A stretch of DNA of 64,000 bases, from assembly GCA_029866025.1 (NCBI GenBank), contig JARXAD010000002.1:299688-363687 (forward strand), in the 5' to 3' direction. The notes beneath the pieces are model-generated. The model worked only from the letters and a program-made list of their open reading frames with translations, did no database searches and was not told where the DNA came from. Made by a program: the position numbers and the translations under genes. Origin of the DNA: Vampirovibrionales bacterium. GTDB lineage: Bacteria; Cyanobacteriota; Vampirovibrionia; Vampirovibrionales; Vampirovibrionaceae. Positions within the stretch are counted from its first letter, which is position 1, and every line of letters starts with the position of its first letter. Shown in pieces: positions 36,472 through 44,992 of this stretch.

Positions 36472-37578
36472 ATGAATGATTTTTCGGTCAATGTTGTAGG
36501 ACCTCGATCCTTTGCAACACACAAAGAACGCCAAAGCACTGCCGCCTTTTTTAAAGCCCCCTTGGGGGTACGCTTTGGCCAGGCAGATACGATTGCCGAA
36601 ACCATTGAACAAAAAATTGAAAAAAAACGACAACGCAGCATTAAGGCCCGAACAGCCGATTGGTTTAAAGCCCCTCAATGGCTGAAGGAGTGGCGCACCT
36701 TGGGTGAGAAAATAACCACTGGCTTTTTCAGCCTGCTTCCTGCATCGTTTTTTAGGTGGATTGAGCGAAAAACCATTTTTGTGGGCAACAACTTATCCGA
36801 TGTGAAAATTTCCCTGGAAGACTATAAAGCCGTTGCCAACAAAAGTGCCAACAGCACTGAAAAGAAAATCATTAATAGCATTCAAGAGGTTCACCTTGAT
36901 CCCAAGGGTGTTAATTCATTGGCGTGGCACGTTAAAGCCAAGCCCGGAAAACCCACGTTTTTAGTCTCTATGGGCAATACAGGTAGCCTTAAAAACCTGG
37001 GTACCTATTATTTACCCTTAATGAAAGAGGGCTGTGGTGTTTTAATGTACGAATACCCTGGCTACGGCAGTACCCATGGTATTCCTAGCCAAGACACCTG
37101 CACCCATGCGGCCCGAAAAGCCTTTGATTACCTGGCGACTGAACAAAAATTAACGCCCAAAAGCGACATTGTTTTGTATGGCTGTTCATTGGGAGGTGCC
37201 GTCTCGCTGCAATTGGTAGACGCCTTGGCCAAAGAAAGCATTCAGCCCAAAGCCCTTATTTTAGAATCCACCCTTACCCGTACCGCCGATGTGGTACAAC
37301 ATGCCATTAAACAATGGTTACCCAGCTGGCTTTTTCCTTTACATAAATTTGTTCAATCGCCTTTCCCCTCTATTGATGTGATTAAGAACTACACCGGAAA
37401 ATTATTAATATTACATGGCACCTACGACAATCTGATGGATAACTCCATGGGCGCAGAATTATACGCAGAAGCCGGAACACACGAAACCCAGAAAAAATTT
37501 GTCCCCATGGTTGGGTACCACAATTTAGATAACAATAAGACCTCGGAAGAAATCTTGAAGTTTATCAAAACACTGTAA
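36472..37578 (+). CDS. Alpha/beta hydrolase with F-G-type N-terminus
   Basis: An alpha/beta-hydrolase of serine type. YGCSLGGAVSL is the nucleophile elbow, with the Ser about residue 239 from this start. Asp in ILHGTYDNLMDN and His in VGYHNLDNN complete a plausible triad. The oxyanion region is VSMGNTGSLKN, and the strand YEYPGYGSTHG is typical of BEM46/BAAT-like lipases and esterases. The N-terminal ~100 residues are unlike the family and contain PLGVRFGQADTIA, a possible member of the F-G motif set. The start is ambiguous: ATG 36412 or 36472 (chosen by length of conserved part). Its substrate is unknown. Confidence 0.75.
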   Translation: MNDFSVNVVGPRSFATHKERQSTAAFFKAPLGVRFGQADTIAETIEQKIEKKRQRSIKARTADWFKAPQWLKEWRTLGEKITTGFFSLLPASFFRWIERKTIFVGNNLSDVKISLEDYKAVANKSANSTEKKIINSIQEVHLDPKGVNSLAWHVKAKPGKPTFLVSMGNTGSLKNLGTYYLPLMKEGCGVLMYEYPGYGSTHGIPSQDTCTHAARKAFDYLATEQKLTPKSDIVLYGCSLGGAVSLQLVDALAKESIQPKALILESTLTRTADVVQHAIKQWLPSWLFPLHKFVQSPFPSIDVIKNYTGKLLILHGTYDNLMDNSMGAELYAEAGTHETQKKFVPMVGYHNLDNNKTSEEILKFIKTL

Positions 37579-37643
37579 ATAGATTGGCTACTGTATGATG
37601 ACAACGGCTCATTGCTGTTCACCTCGGCAGAATTCTTTCGCTA

Positions 37644-38441
37644 ATGCCCTCCTACCACTACCCTCACTCTGTTGCCATTTGCACCCTCGCCTCCGAGCCT
37701 CTGAAAGAGGCTTTAGAAACTATATTGTTGGAAGCGTCCCTAGATAACCCGCAGATGGTTGGGCTGATGATAGCCCCGCTAAGTACCGAAAATCTAGGCA
37801 TTGAGGCCATCATTACCTTTTGCTTGGGGCAGCCCCACCTGCGCACCATTATTTTGTGTGGTGCCGATGCCCAACAAGCCGTGGGTTGGCTGCCTGGCGG
37901 AACGCTGCTAGCCCTTCAGCAGCATGGTGTTTTGAATGATGGCCTTCACACCATTGCCAATGCCCCTGGCAAGCGACCGCTGCTGGCGAATTTAACCCTA
38001 GAAGCCATTGAGGCTTTTCGTCAACAAGTGACTTTGGTAGACGCCATTGAGGAGAAAAACCCCGAGACAATTTGGGGTTTGGTTCAAACCCATCTGTCAC
38101 AGCCACTCTCGGCGGTAACACCCTATGCCGGCGTAATTCAGCAACCCGTACCCGAGGCTATCGGCACCCACAATCCGGCCATTACCGAGGACCCCAAAGG
38201 CTATTTTGTCATCACGATGGAAGCTGGCAGTGAAAATCCCTTGGTAGCCGAATACTTTAATACCGAAGGCCTACGCCAAGCCATTGTTCGGGGCAAAACT
38301 CCCAAAGCTGTTTATACTGCTTTGCTCAACAACGGTTGGATCAGCCGATTAGACCACGCTGCCTATGTGGGCCAAGAGCTGGCTCGTGCCGAAGCGGCCC
38401 TCACTGCCAATCGCTTTTACATGCAAGATCTCCTGCCCTAA
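37644..38441 (+). CDS. MtrA-like / DUF4346 protein lacking the cobalt His
   Basis: The N-terminal ~160 residues resemble the cobamide-binding subunit MtrA of methanogen methyltransferase: PHLRTIILCGADAQQAVG, then a GGTLLALQQHGV block. In MtrA the pattern CGxx..GHxxGQSLLAL has a His that ligates cobalt; here that place is Trp82 (GWLPGG). The C-terminal part DPKGYFVITMEAGSENPLVA, then LLNNGWISRLDHAAYVGQEL, is DUF4346. The combination occurs in Cyanobacteria and archaea. So it is probably a folate- or corrinoid-linked protein without cobalt ligation through this His (inference). The gene stops 2 bp before the end of the convergent radical SAM-like gene. Confidence 0.75.
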   Translation: MPSYHYPHSVAICTLASEPLKEALETILLEASLDNPQMVGLMIAPLSTENLGIEAIITFCLGQPHLRTIILCGADAQQAVGWLPGGTLLALQQHGVLNDGLHTIANAPGKRPLLANLTLEAIEAFRQQVTLVDAIEEKNPETIWGLVQTHLSQPLSAVTPYAGVIQQPVPEAIGTHNPAITEDPKGYFVITMEAGSENPLVAEYFNTEGLRQAIVRGKTPKAVYTALLNNGWISRLDHAAYVGQELARAEAALTANRFYMQDLLP

Positions 38442-38443
38442 TA

Positions 38444-39607
38444 TTAGGCAGGTACCTCACACCGATGGCGGCAACTATGACAAGCCCACGGAAGCTCCGA
38501 TACTGCCGCCCCTGCCGAGTGTGCTTGGCGCATGGTCATAAAGGCCTCGTGTTCCCACAAATGTTGGTCCCACACTGACATCGGCGCAGCTTTATCTACC
38601 AATCTTTTGGGGCAAGGGTTTACCGATAAATCCTGAGCCATACTAACGGTGGTGTTTAACCATTGGCAGCCCTGACCCAATACATCCGGCGACGCTTCCC
38701 ACAGCGTAGGCCATTCCACATGCAGGGGCCAGTCGGTGGCCATCATCGCTCGCAATGCCGTAATGGCTTCGGAAGGATGGGTCGTTAGCGTCAAGGGGTC
38801 CAATCCACTGCCCAAGGTAAACCGATTTTCCAGCCGAACCCCATCCACCCCCAAGTTTTTGGCCCACGCAATCATTTCAGAAATATGAAAAACAGTAACC
38901 GCGTCCACCAACAAGGCCACTTCCACAAACACCCGTGTTTTTTTAGGACGATTGGCCATCAAAGCCTCAACAGCTAATACCCGCCGCTGCCATGTACGCC
39001 AATCCAAGCGCAAGGGTTTGCTGGCACTAAACAAGGACGTGGGCTGGGCCATGGACAAGGCAACCGAAGGCGTATGAGCCACCAGTTGAACGGTGAGCCG
39101 ATCCAGAGGCTGCTCCCATAAGCCGCGCACATCGCTAGGCTCCCAATCGGCATGGCTGTAAAGCTGAGTAACGGGCTTAGTATACGCCTCACACGCCGCT
39201 AACCAATCTCGCCAATGGGGGTTTCGCAAAGGCTCCCCCCAGCCGCTAATGGCAACCGCTGGACACGGGTAAAACTGCTGCAATGCAAAGGTGAGCGATT
39301 CTTCATCCAGCAACAGGGGTTTGGCCAAAGCCATCTCTAGGGCGGGTTTAGGGCTTAACGATTGAAACACAGGATGATCCGGCTCATACCAGAGGCCATC
39401 CCATACTCGAGGAGGAGCGTCGACATCGGGCGGGCAAAACAAATGCACTACAACAGGCCCATCGCTTAAATGAAGCGTTGATTCTAGCGGCACTGCCATG
39501 GCGTGCGTCATGGAACCCCACGCCTTCTTGACGCCCAACGTAACGTCTTGAGGAAAACGGTTCCACCACGTTTTTGGGTCTGTTTGTAACGCCTTTTGCT
39601 GGACCAT
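38444..39607 (-). CDS. Radical SAM-like protein missing the CxxxCxxC cluster motif
   Basis: The fold seems to be that of radical SAM/SPASM enzymes: GWGEPLRNPHWRDWL matches the GGGEPLL..P motif. NPCPKRLVDKAAPMSVWDQH with LWEHEAFMTMRQAH and the tail LPWACHSCRHRCEV match the C-terminal SPASM-like part. But the N-terminal region (VVVHLFCPPDVDAPP) lacks the three-Cys CxxxCxxC motif that binds the SAM-cleaving cluster. It may be an inactive paralogue or a Fe-S protein acting through its C-terminal cysteines. ATG 39607 is used; an earlier TTG 39619 is possible. It converges with the MtrA/DUF4346 gene. Confidence 0.65.
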   Translation of the reverse strand: MVQQKALQTDPKTWWNRFPQDVTLGVKKAWGSMTHAMAVPLESTLHLSDGPVVVHLFCPPDVDAPPRVWDGLWYEPDHPVFQSLSPKPALEMALAKPLLLDEESLTFALQQFYPCPAVAISGWGEPLRNPHWRDWLAACEAYTKPVTQLYSHADWEPSDVRGLWEQPLDRLTVQLVAHTPSVALSMAQPTSLFSASKPLRLDWRTWQRRVLAVEALMANRPKKTRVFVEVALLVDAVTVFHISEMIAWAKNLGVDGVRLENRFTLGSGLDPLTLTTHPSEAITALRAMMATDWPLHVEWPTLWEASPDVLGQGCQWLNTTVSMAQDLSVNPCPKRLVDKAAPMSVWDQHLWEHEAFMTMRQAHSAGAAVSELPWACHSCRHRCEVPA

Positions 39608-39777
39608 TGTCTTCCCCAACGAATTGGCTAGCTTGCCACCCTATACCTTTCAATCTTAAACCTTTCTGAAGGTTCTCGCTACTGCGGGGGATTGACTTGA
39701 AACCGCCCTCGTTTACTCGTAAGATGCGGGTGTTGTTCCCTCTGTTACTGTGTTAGTCACCTTTTAGGAGATTGAAA

Positions 39778-40302
39778 ATGGCCCCGATTATTGGCAAACC
39801 CGCTCCCGACTTTAAAGCCCCTTCCTTTTTTAACGGCGAAATGAAAGAAATTTCTCTCGCTGATTACAAAGGCAAATGGGTCGTGTTGTTCTTTTACCCC
39901 TTGGATTTTACCTTTGTGTGCCCCACGGAAATTAAAGGTTTTAGCGCTGCCAAAGCCGAATTTGACAAACTGAACACCCAAGTAATTGGTGCCAGTGTGG
40001 ATAGCGTTTACAGCCACAAAGCTTGGGTAGAAGGCGATTTGGGCCCTGTTAGCTTCCCCATTATTTCGGATATCAGCCACCGCATTAGCCGTGATTATGG
40101 CATTTTGATTGAAGACAAAGGCATCAGCTTGCGCGGTGTGTTCATCATCGATCCTGAAGGCAACCTAAAAAGCTACGCTGTGAACGACTTGGCTGTAGGC
40201 CGCAACGTGGATGAAGTGTTGCGCTTGGTGCAAGCCTTTAGCAGTGGCGAACTGTGCCCCGTGGGTTGGACCCCTGGCCAAAAAACACTTGGCAAGGCAT
40301 AA
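39778..40302 (+). CDS. 2-Cys peroxiredoxin (AhpC/Prx1 family)
   Basis: Reduces peroxides through a Cys thiol in the cytosol. [19 protein letters not shown] carries the peroxidatic Cys (about residue 46), and [17 protein letters not shown] carries the resolving Cys near the C-terminus. [13 protein letters not shown] and [20 protein letters not shown] are conserved. Length is 174 aa. AGGAG lies 7 nt before ATG 39778, which is preferred to a TTG two codons upstream. A strong terminator follows. The partner reductase is not in the window. Confidence 0.92.
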   Translation: MAPIIGKPAPDFKAPSFFNGEMKEISLADYKGKWVVLFFYPLDFTFVCPTEIKGFSAAKAEFDKLNTQVIGASVDSVYSHKAWVEGDLGPVSFPIISDISHRISRDYGILIEDKGISLRGVFIIDPEGNLKSYAVNDLAVGRNVDEVLRLVQAFSSGELCPVGWTPGQKTLGKA

Positions 40303-40320
40303 GCTTTAGCGCCTAACTTT

Positions 40321-40360
40321 AAAGCCCCGATTGCTTGAAAAAGTCGTCGGGGCTTTTTTA
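40321..40360 (+). terminator. Strong terminator after the peroxiredoxin gene
   Basis: AAAGCCCCGA (40321-40330) pairs with TCGGGGCTTT (40347-40356), then TTTTA. Confidence 0.85.
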
Positions 40361-40373
40361 ATTTAATACCTAT

Positions 40374-40691
40374 TTAGACAACCATATCTAGCTGCTTAAT
40401 GCCCACACTTTCAGCCAAAGCTAAAAGATTTTGTGACTTTGCACCATTAATTTCGTTAATAATTTCGTTCGTTGCCAAGTCACGATACACTGGCTTTTTG
40501 GGCAGCGCCAAGAATTTCTCTGCTTCTGGTCCCCATAACAAAAGATTATCTCGTTTAGCACCTGAAATATTAATCAGATGCTCTGGGTTCTCCTCCTTAA
40601 AGATTTTTTGTATTTGTGCTTCTAGTGCAGCCCTATGTTCGTTGGTTCTTGAACCGATTATGAGTCGGGCGCCAGCAAAATTAATCATCAT
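40374..40691 (-). CDS. Hypothetical protein with internal sequence repeat
   Basis: 105 aa, not recognised. A weak internal repeat is visible: INISGAKRDNLLLW and INEINGAKSQNLLALA, about 40 residues apart. The N-terminus MMINFAGARLI has an F-x-G pattern. The sequence is more AT-rich than its neighbours. The ribosome site AAGGA lies 4 nt before ATG 40691 (7 nt before the next ATG at 40688). The long hairpin-dense region upstream may be its leader. Confidence 0.55.
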   Translation of the reverse strand: MMINFAGARLIIGSRTNEHRAALEAQIQKIFKEENPEHLINISGAKRDNLLLWGPEAEKFLALPKKPVYRDLATNEIINEINGAKSQNLLALAESVGIKQLDMVV

Positions 40692-40792
40692 AGAGTCCTT
40701 GTATTGTAAAAGAGGAAATAAAAAGGCTTACCAGTTCTATAAAAGCCTCTGAACCCCGAAGCGTGCGAGTACGCCCAAACAATTGAAACGAA

Positions 40793-40802
40793 TTTGTTAC
40801 AA
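40793..40802. promoter_or_regulatory. TTTGTTACAA palindromic motif, copy 5
   Basis: Sits 102 bp upstream of the - strand hypothetical gene at 40691 and directly beside the hairpin block that begins at 40807. Confidence 0.4.
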
Positions 40803-41036
40803 CAATCGTTTTGGCGAAACGAGATCCTGTGGGTGAGGGTGGCTTGTGGGGCGTACAATGTGCGTTAGCACAAGCCCCACAACGCCTGTTTGCGGGCAAG
40901 CTTAGCGCAGCCGCAACTCCTGGCGACACCCGAAATCCCACAGCAGAAGCCGCTACAATCCCTTGCGGGATACACAAGGGGCGCAGCCCCTGTGCGGGGA
41001 GCGTTGAGGGGCCGGCCCCTCAACAGTAAGAAGAAT
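40803..41036. other. Hairpin-dense GC-rich intergenic block
   Basis: Five or more inverted repeats lie in ~220 bp. CGTTT-tggcg-AAACG at 40807. TTGTGGGGC (40844-40852) with GCCCCACAA (40874-40882), enclosing TGTGC-gtta-GCACA. ATCCC-ttgc-GGGAT at 40958. AGGGGC-gca-GCCCCT at 40977. A perfect 22-bp palindrome GTTGAGGGGCC/GGCCCCTCAAC at 41003-41024. It lies between wecB (ends 41037) and the - strand gene at 40691. Short open frames here look spurious. It could be a structured RNA, a repeat element, or a leader. Confidence 0.6.
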
Positions 41037-42203
41037 TTATAGGGGCAGTAAGGCCTTCAAATGCCCAATCATCCGCTGACAAGCGTTGCCATCGCCATAG
41101 GGGTTTACGCGGTTGGCCATAGCAGCATAGGCGGCTGGGTTACTCAGCAACTCACTGGCTTCACGCACAATCGCCTCTGCATGGGGGCCTACCAGCTTGA
41201 CCGTACCCATGGCCACGGCTTCAGGGCGTTCGGTGGTATCGCGCAGCACCAGCACCGGCTTACCCAAACTAGGCGCTTCTTCTTGCACTCCGCCCGAGTC
41301 GGTTAAAATCAGAGTGGCCGCCCGCATGAGGTGGCAAAAATCGGGGTATTCCAACGGCTTAAGCAAATGTACCCGCGGATGATTGGCAAAGCGCTCTTCC
41401 ACCAACGTTTTAACGTTGGGGTTAGGATGCACGGGTATGGCTAATACCGTATCGGGGAACTGAGTCAGCAAGGTTTCCAGCCCCGACAGGATTTCTTGCA
41501 GCGGATCCCCAAAATTTTCTCGCCGGTGGGTGGTACACACCAGCAAGCGCTGACCATCATTTAGCGAGTCTAAGACTTTGGCCACCGCAGGGCCTGGTTG
41601 GGCATGATCGAGAGTATAAAACAGGGCGTCAATCACGCTGTTACCCGTCACCACCACGTTTTTGGCCTGCGGCAAGGTGTTGTGGATGTGCTGAGCCGAT
41701 TCTGCCGTGGGGGCAAAGTGAATAGCACTAATGGTGTCCGTTACCCAACGGTTCAGCTCTTCGGGAAAGGGATTTTCTAAATCAAAGGTTCGCAACCCCG
41801 CTTCCACATGGGCCACGGGGATGCGCTCATAAAAGCACGCCAAGCTGGTAGCCAAGGTGGTGGTGGTATCGCCATGCACCAGCACCAAGTCCGGTTTTTC
41901 GGCGCGCAACACATCGCGCATGCCCAGCAGCACCGCTGAGGTAATTTGGTACAAGTCTTGATTGGGTTGCATTACGTTTAAATCAGCATGAGGCACAATG
42001 GCAAACAGACTCAGCACTTGATCCAACATCTCCCGATGCTGGGCCGTCACACACACACGGCTGGTAAACCACGTAGGCTCGGCTTCTAGGGCTTTGACTA
42101 GCGGCGCCATTTTAATGGCCTCGGGGCGCGTGCCAAACACGCTTAGTAAGCGGTAGGGTTTAACCGGGGGTACGGAAGACACTGGAATCGGCGAATACGC
42201 CAT
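41037..42203 (-). CDS. wecB: UDP-N-acetylglucosamine 2-epimerase (non-hydrolysing)
   Basis: Interconverts UDP-GlcNAc and UDP-ManNAc for surface polysaccharide synthesis in the cytosol. SVFGTRPEAIKMAPLVKALE is the family signature. VCVTAQHREMLDQVL, VLVHGDTTTTLATSLACFYE, VAHVEAGLRT and ILTDSGGVQEEAPSLGKPVL complete the fold (UDP-binding Glu and Ser/Gly pair). Length ~389 aa. ATG 42203 is used rather than GTG 42212. The hairpin block begins right after its stop. Confidence 0.95.
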   Translation of the reverse strand: MAYSPIPVSSVPPVKPYRLLSVFGTRPEAIKMAPLVKALEAEPTWFTSRVCVTAQHREMLDQVLSLFAIVPHADLNVMQPNQDLYQITSAVLLGMRDVLRAEKPDLVLVHGDTTTTLATSLACFYERIPVAHVEAGLRTFDLENPFPEELNRWVTDTISAIHFAPTAESAQHIHNTLPQAKNVVVTGNSVIDALFYTLDHAQPGPAVAKVLDSLNDGQRLLVCTTHRRENFGDPLQEILSGLETLLTQFPDTVLAIPVHPNPNVKTLVEERFANHPRVHLLKPLEYPDFCHLMRAATLILTDSGGVQEEAPSLGKPVLVLRDTTERPEAVAMGTVKLVGPHAEAIVREASELLSNPAAYAAMANRVNPYGDGNACQRMIGHLKALLPL

Positions 42204-42274
42204 AACAACCACTCAGCAAAGCCAACAGAACAACAGGGTATGCTGCGTATTATGCCACGCTTAAAGGTTAGGCC

Positions 42275-43426
42275 CTAGGCAATGCAGGGCGGATCCGGCA
42301 CCACGCAATTCATTAACCGATGGGCGCCATAGGTAATGGCGGCAGCGCCCAGTACCGTTAGCACGGTGGCTGCAATGGCCGGCAAAGCAAACACGCTTAG
42401 TGCAGCGCCTACGGCCCACGCAGCGGCCGTGCCCAAGCTCCACAAGAAGGCGGTTTTAACCGACTTCACAATAAAGGTGCCCAAGGCTTTGGCGCACGAA
42501 GTAAAGAACCCATCGCCTTTTTGGCGAGACACGCTAAAGGCTCTCGCTGTTGTACTGAGTACATCCCATGCCGCCAAGCCCACCGCCAAGGGGCGTAACA
42601 CAGCCCCAAACCATTGGCCTTTGCTTGCAGGCTCAGTGGCCCACTTCACTTCGTTATTCCACAGCACCTTTTTGGTAAAAGCCTTGGCCCTTTGGACGAC
42701 GGTACTGGCCGTATTGTCTTTGCCACTTAACACCTCTTTACCATACTGCCAGCGGTCTTTACTAAAAATTTGTTTTAATCCTGCAACCTTGCCTTCTTCT
42801 CGAACCACCGCTTGAATGCGGGCTTTTTCCGCATCATGCATGCCAAACAGCTCATCATAGCTAAGGGCACTGGCCGACTGAGCAGCCGTTTTAATCCCAT
42901 CCAAGGATAAATGCCCCGTATCTGTAGCAGCCTTTAGATCACCTGTAGTAATGGGTGTTTTTTCATCCCAATTTTTAAATGTTTGCTTAAAGGCGTTATT
43001 AATCCCTTCATGGGGGTTCGATGCATACAGTTTTTCAAAATAGCTTTGCTTACCTGTCCACTCCACAAATTGGCCGTGCTGATTTTTCAGCCAATCGTTA
43101 TCCGTCAACATTTTTCGGTAATTAGCCGATTTACTGCCGTCAATCTCCGGGGTGTATTTAGCCCCAGCAAAAAATTTGGCCGTTTTATCAAACGACTCTG
43201 GATTACCCACCGTATCTTCAATCAAACGACGAAAGGCCCACTTGCCAGGGCTATAGCACACGTCTTTTTCTTTATACAAGGTAAATGGGTTGTACCCACT
43301 ACCCTGAGACGCCTGCTGGGCTTTACGCGCCTGGGCTTCTTCCAAGCGTGCTTGATACTCCGGTGCGATAGGAATGCCCCCCATGCCCGCCATACCAACC
43401 CCAGTAGTGATGGCCTGATCAGCCAT
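42275..43426 (-). CDS. Hypothetical protein with C-terminal membrane helices
   Basis: 383 aa, not recognised. Residues 1-250 are soluble, Lys-rich and helical (e.g. KFFAGAKYTPEIDGSKSANY). The last ~120 residues carry hydrophobic stretches: VLRPLAVGLAAWDVLSTTAR, TAFLWSLGTAAAWAVGAALS and VFALPAIAATVLTVLGAAAI. MADQAITTGVGMAGMGGIP opens the protein; there is no signal peptide. A TTGTWACAA copy lies about 160 bp upstream, at the 3' end of pabA. It is probably lineage-specific, like other proteins with C-terminal helices here (56870, 52150). Confidence 0.6.
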   Translation of the reverse strand: MADQAITTGVGMAGMGGIPIAPEYQARLEEAQARKAQQASQGSGYNPFTLYKEKDVCYSPGKWAFRRLIEDTVGNPESFDKTAKFFAGAKYTPEIDGSKSANYRKMLTDNDWLKNQHGQFVEWTGKQSYFEKLYASNPHEGINNAFKQTFKNWDEKTPITTGDLKAATDTGHLSLDGIKTAAQSASALSYDELFGMHDAEKARIQAVVREEGKVAGLKQIFSKDRWQYGKEVLSGKDNTASTVVQRAKAFTKKVLWNNEVKWATEPASKGQWFGAVLRPLAVGLAAWDVLSTTARAFSVSRQKGDGFFTSCAKALGTFIVKSVKTAFLWSLGTAAAWAVGAALSVFALPAIAATVLTVLGAAAITYGAHRLMNCVVPDPPCIA

Positions 43427-43569
43427 GCACGCGTTGCTCCTTATGCTCTCTTCACGTCTTGTGTGGGTAACGTCTCTCTTTATTCACCATTATGAAAACC
43501 AGCGTTCCATAACGATTCCCCTAATAAGGGCTCTCAAGGGCATAAAACCCAACAACAATGATTTTTATG

Positions 43570-44223
43570 TCAGTTTGTATCGTTGTTGTTACAAACAGGG
43601 TGCTGGTGCCGTCGTTCATTGCCCCACTCATTGCATTGAGCCACAAAATTTATCAGAATCTGCTGGCCTTCGGGCGTGCCAATGGATTCGGGGTGGAACT
43701 GCACCCCCGACCATGGATGGGTGCCATGCTCTAAGGCCATAACAACCCCAGACTCTGGTTCTACCGCCGTCACCCCATACCCTTTAGGTACCCCTGCCAC
43801 ACACCACGAATGGTATCGCATCACCTCAAACCGCTGCGAAACGTTGGCCAACAACCAACTATCATCCACCATTTTGTTAACAGTACTGGTTTTGCCATGC
43901 ATAACGGTGGGCGCTAATTGCAGAGTAGCCCCCGCCGCCACTGCCATGGCCTGCATACCCAAGCACACCCCCAGTATAGGAATGTTGGGTAAGTTGTTTA
44001 ACAGCTCCGCTGTTATGCCCAAATCTCTGGGATTATCCGCCCGCCCCGGCCCTGGCGACAACACAATCCCCACCGGTGATAAATCATTAATTTCTTTTAC
44101 GGTAATAGCATTGCTGCGTACCACCTCTACACCCCCAACACCAGGATAGTGGTGTGCCGCCACTGCCAACCCCTGAGACAGGTTGTGGGTAAAGGAATCC
44201 AAGTGATCGATGAGCAAAATCAT
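43570..44223 (-). CDS. pabA: Aminodeoxychorismate/anthranilate synthase glutamine amidotransferase
   Basis: Class-I glutamine amidotransferase subunit that supplies ammonia to PabB or TrpE. LIDHLDSFTHNLSQGLA is the family N-terminus, VLSPGPGRADNP is typical, GVCLGMQAMAV holds the nucleophile Cys (residue 87) and GVQFHPESIGTPEGQQIL the catalytic His-Glu. 217 aa is usual. PabA and TrpG are hard to separate by sequence and one protein often serves both; folP is present 24 kb away, so pabA is chosen with caution. No pabB or trpE is adjacent. Confidence 0.88.
   Translation of the reverse strand: MILLIDHLDSFTHNLSQGLAVAAHHYPGVGGVEVVRSNAITVKEINDLSPVGIVLSPGPGRADNPRDLGITAELLNNLPNIPILGVCLGMQAMAVAAGATLQLAPTVMHGKTSTVNKMVDDSWLLANVSQRFEVMRYHSWCVAGVPKGYGVTAVEPESGVVMALEHGTHPWSGVQFHPESIGTPEGQQILINFVAQCNEWGNERRHQHPVCNNNDTN
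43586..43594. promoter_or_regulatory. TTGTTACAA palindromic motif, copy 6 (inside pabA 3' end)
   Basis: Overlaps the last codons of pabA; about 160 bp upstream of the 42275-43426 gene on the same strand. This is the only exact copy found in coding DNA. Confidence 0.35.
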
Positions 44224-44265
44224 GGGGCTATTATTTCACGCCCACGGCCATGAAATACCATGGCT

Positions 44266-44886
44266 TTACTTGGGGTCGAGGGGTTGTATTGTTTTTGGCA
44301 CCAAACCAATGGTAATAAGAAATGGTTGCCATCGCTTACGTTCTGGTAATTGTAATGCCGATAAAAAGTCCATTGACTGATCGTGTAACGCCCATGCTTT
44401 TTGCTCGCGGCCGGTGTCATCGATTTTAGATTCTCGGTGATAGCTTTTTGACGTCATTGTTTTCTGAAATTTATACTGCTTACGACCTTCTTTAACCGAA
44501 TAGTAGTTACGGTTTATTTGCAATCGCACAAACAAACGGTTGGCTTTATCCTGTTCACCTGTTTTTTTCAAAGCGTCTTGCACCAAATAAAAAAGGCTAC
44601 GTGTATATGAACTGGGATGAAACTGCCCAAACAAAGCTGTGAATCGAATCATCCACGGTAACTGACAACAGCCAATGGATAACTCTTTAATATCCCGCTC
44701 AAAATTAGATTGTAAAAGTTTAGTACACAGTCGTTCTGCCAGCTCTTCGTTAGGCCGCAGCTTATAATCTTTGGCTTGGGTAGCAAACAATGCCCCAAAA
44801 AATGGGGGGGATTTCCGCCGGCACCGTATTGGTGAGGGATTCATACTCATTAAAGTACAGCTAAAGCTGGTTGGTGATACCTGCAT
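44266..44886 (-). CDS. Hypothetical F-G-motif protein with C7/T6 run near its start
   Basis: 206 aa, not recognised. The N-terminus contains RRKSPPFFGALFATQAKDYK, an F-G motif after a Pro-Pro pair. It is encoded by C7 (44804-44810) and T6. The body is charged and helical (LAERLCTKLLQSNFERDIKE) with no catalytic motif noticed. Upstream of the C7 run an alternative frame (NEYESLTNTVPAEI) would join the FFG reading if one C were missing, but it has no good start, so the present frame from ATG 44886 is kept. No ribosome site is clear. It is followed by pabA on the same strand. Confidence 0.55.
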   Translation of the reverse strand: MQVSPTSFSCTLMSMNPSPIRCRRKSPPFFGALFATQAKDYKLRPNEELAERLCTKLLQSNFERDIKELSIGCCQLPWMIRFTALFGQFHPSSYTRSLFYLVQDALKKTGEQDKANRLFVRLQINRNYYSVKEGRKQYKFQKTMTSKSYHRESKIDDTGREQKAWALHDQSMDFLSALQLPERKRWQPFLITIGLVPKTIQPLDPK

Positions 44887-44992
44887 TGTTGAATAAAACC
44901 CCGCACTTTTACTAATTGCCTACTGAGCGACCAACCACGGTATGATAGACGCCATCCCCCTCATTCCTACTTTTTAAAGAAAGCTTGCCGCT

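Noticed and set aside
40840-40882. Integron attC-like site
   Set aside because: The stem contains GTTAGC, but the conserved RYYYAAC/GTTRRRY ends and an integrase gene are absent.
40681-40977. 98-aa open frame on the - strand over the hairpin block
   Set aside because: Its sequence just follows the inverted repeats and overlaps the start of the 40374-40691 gene; no ribosome site and no recognisable domain.
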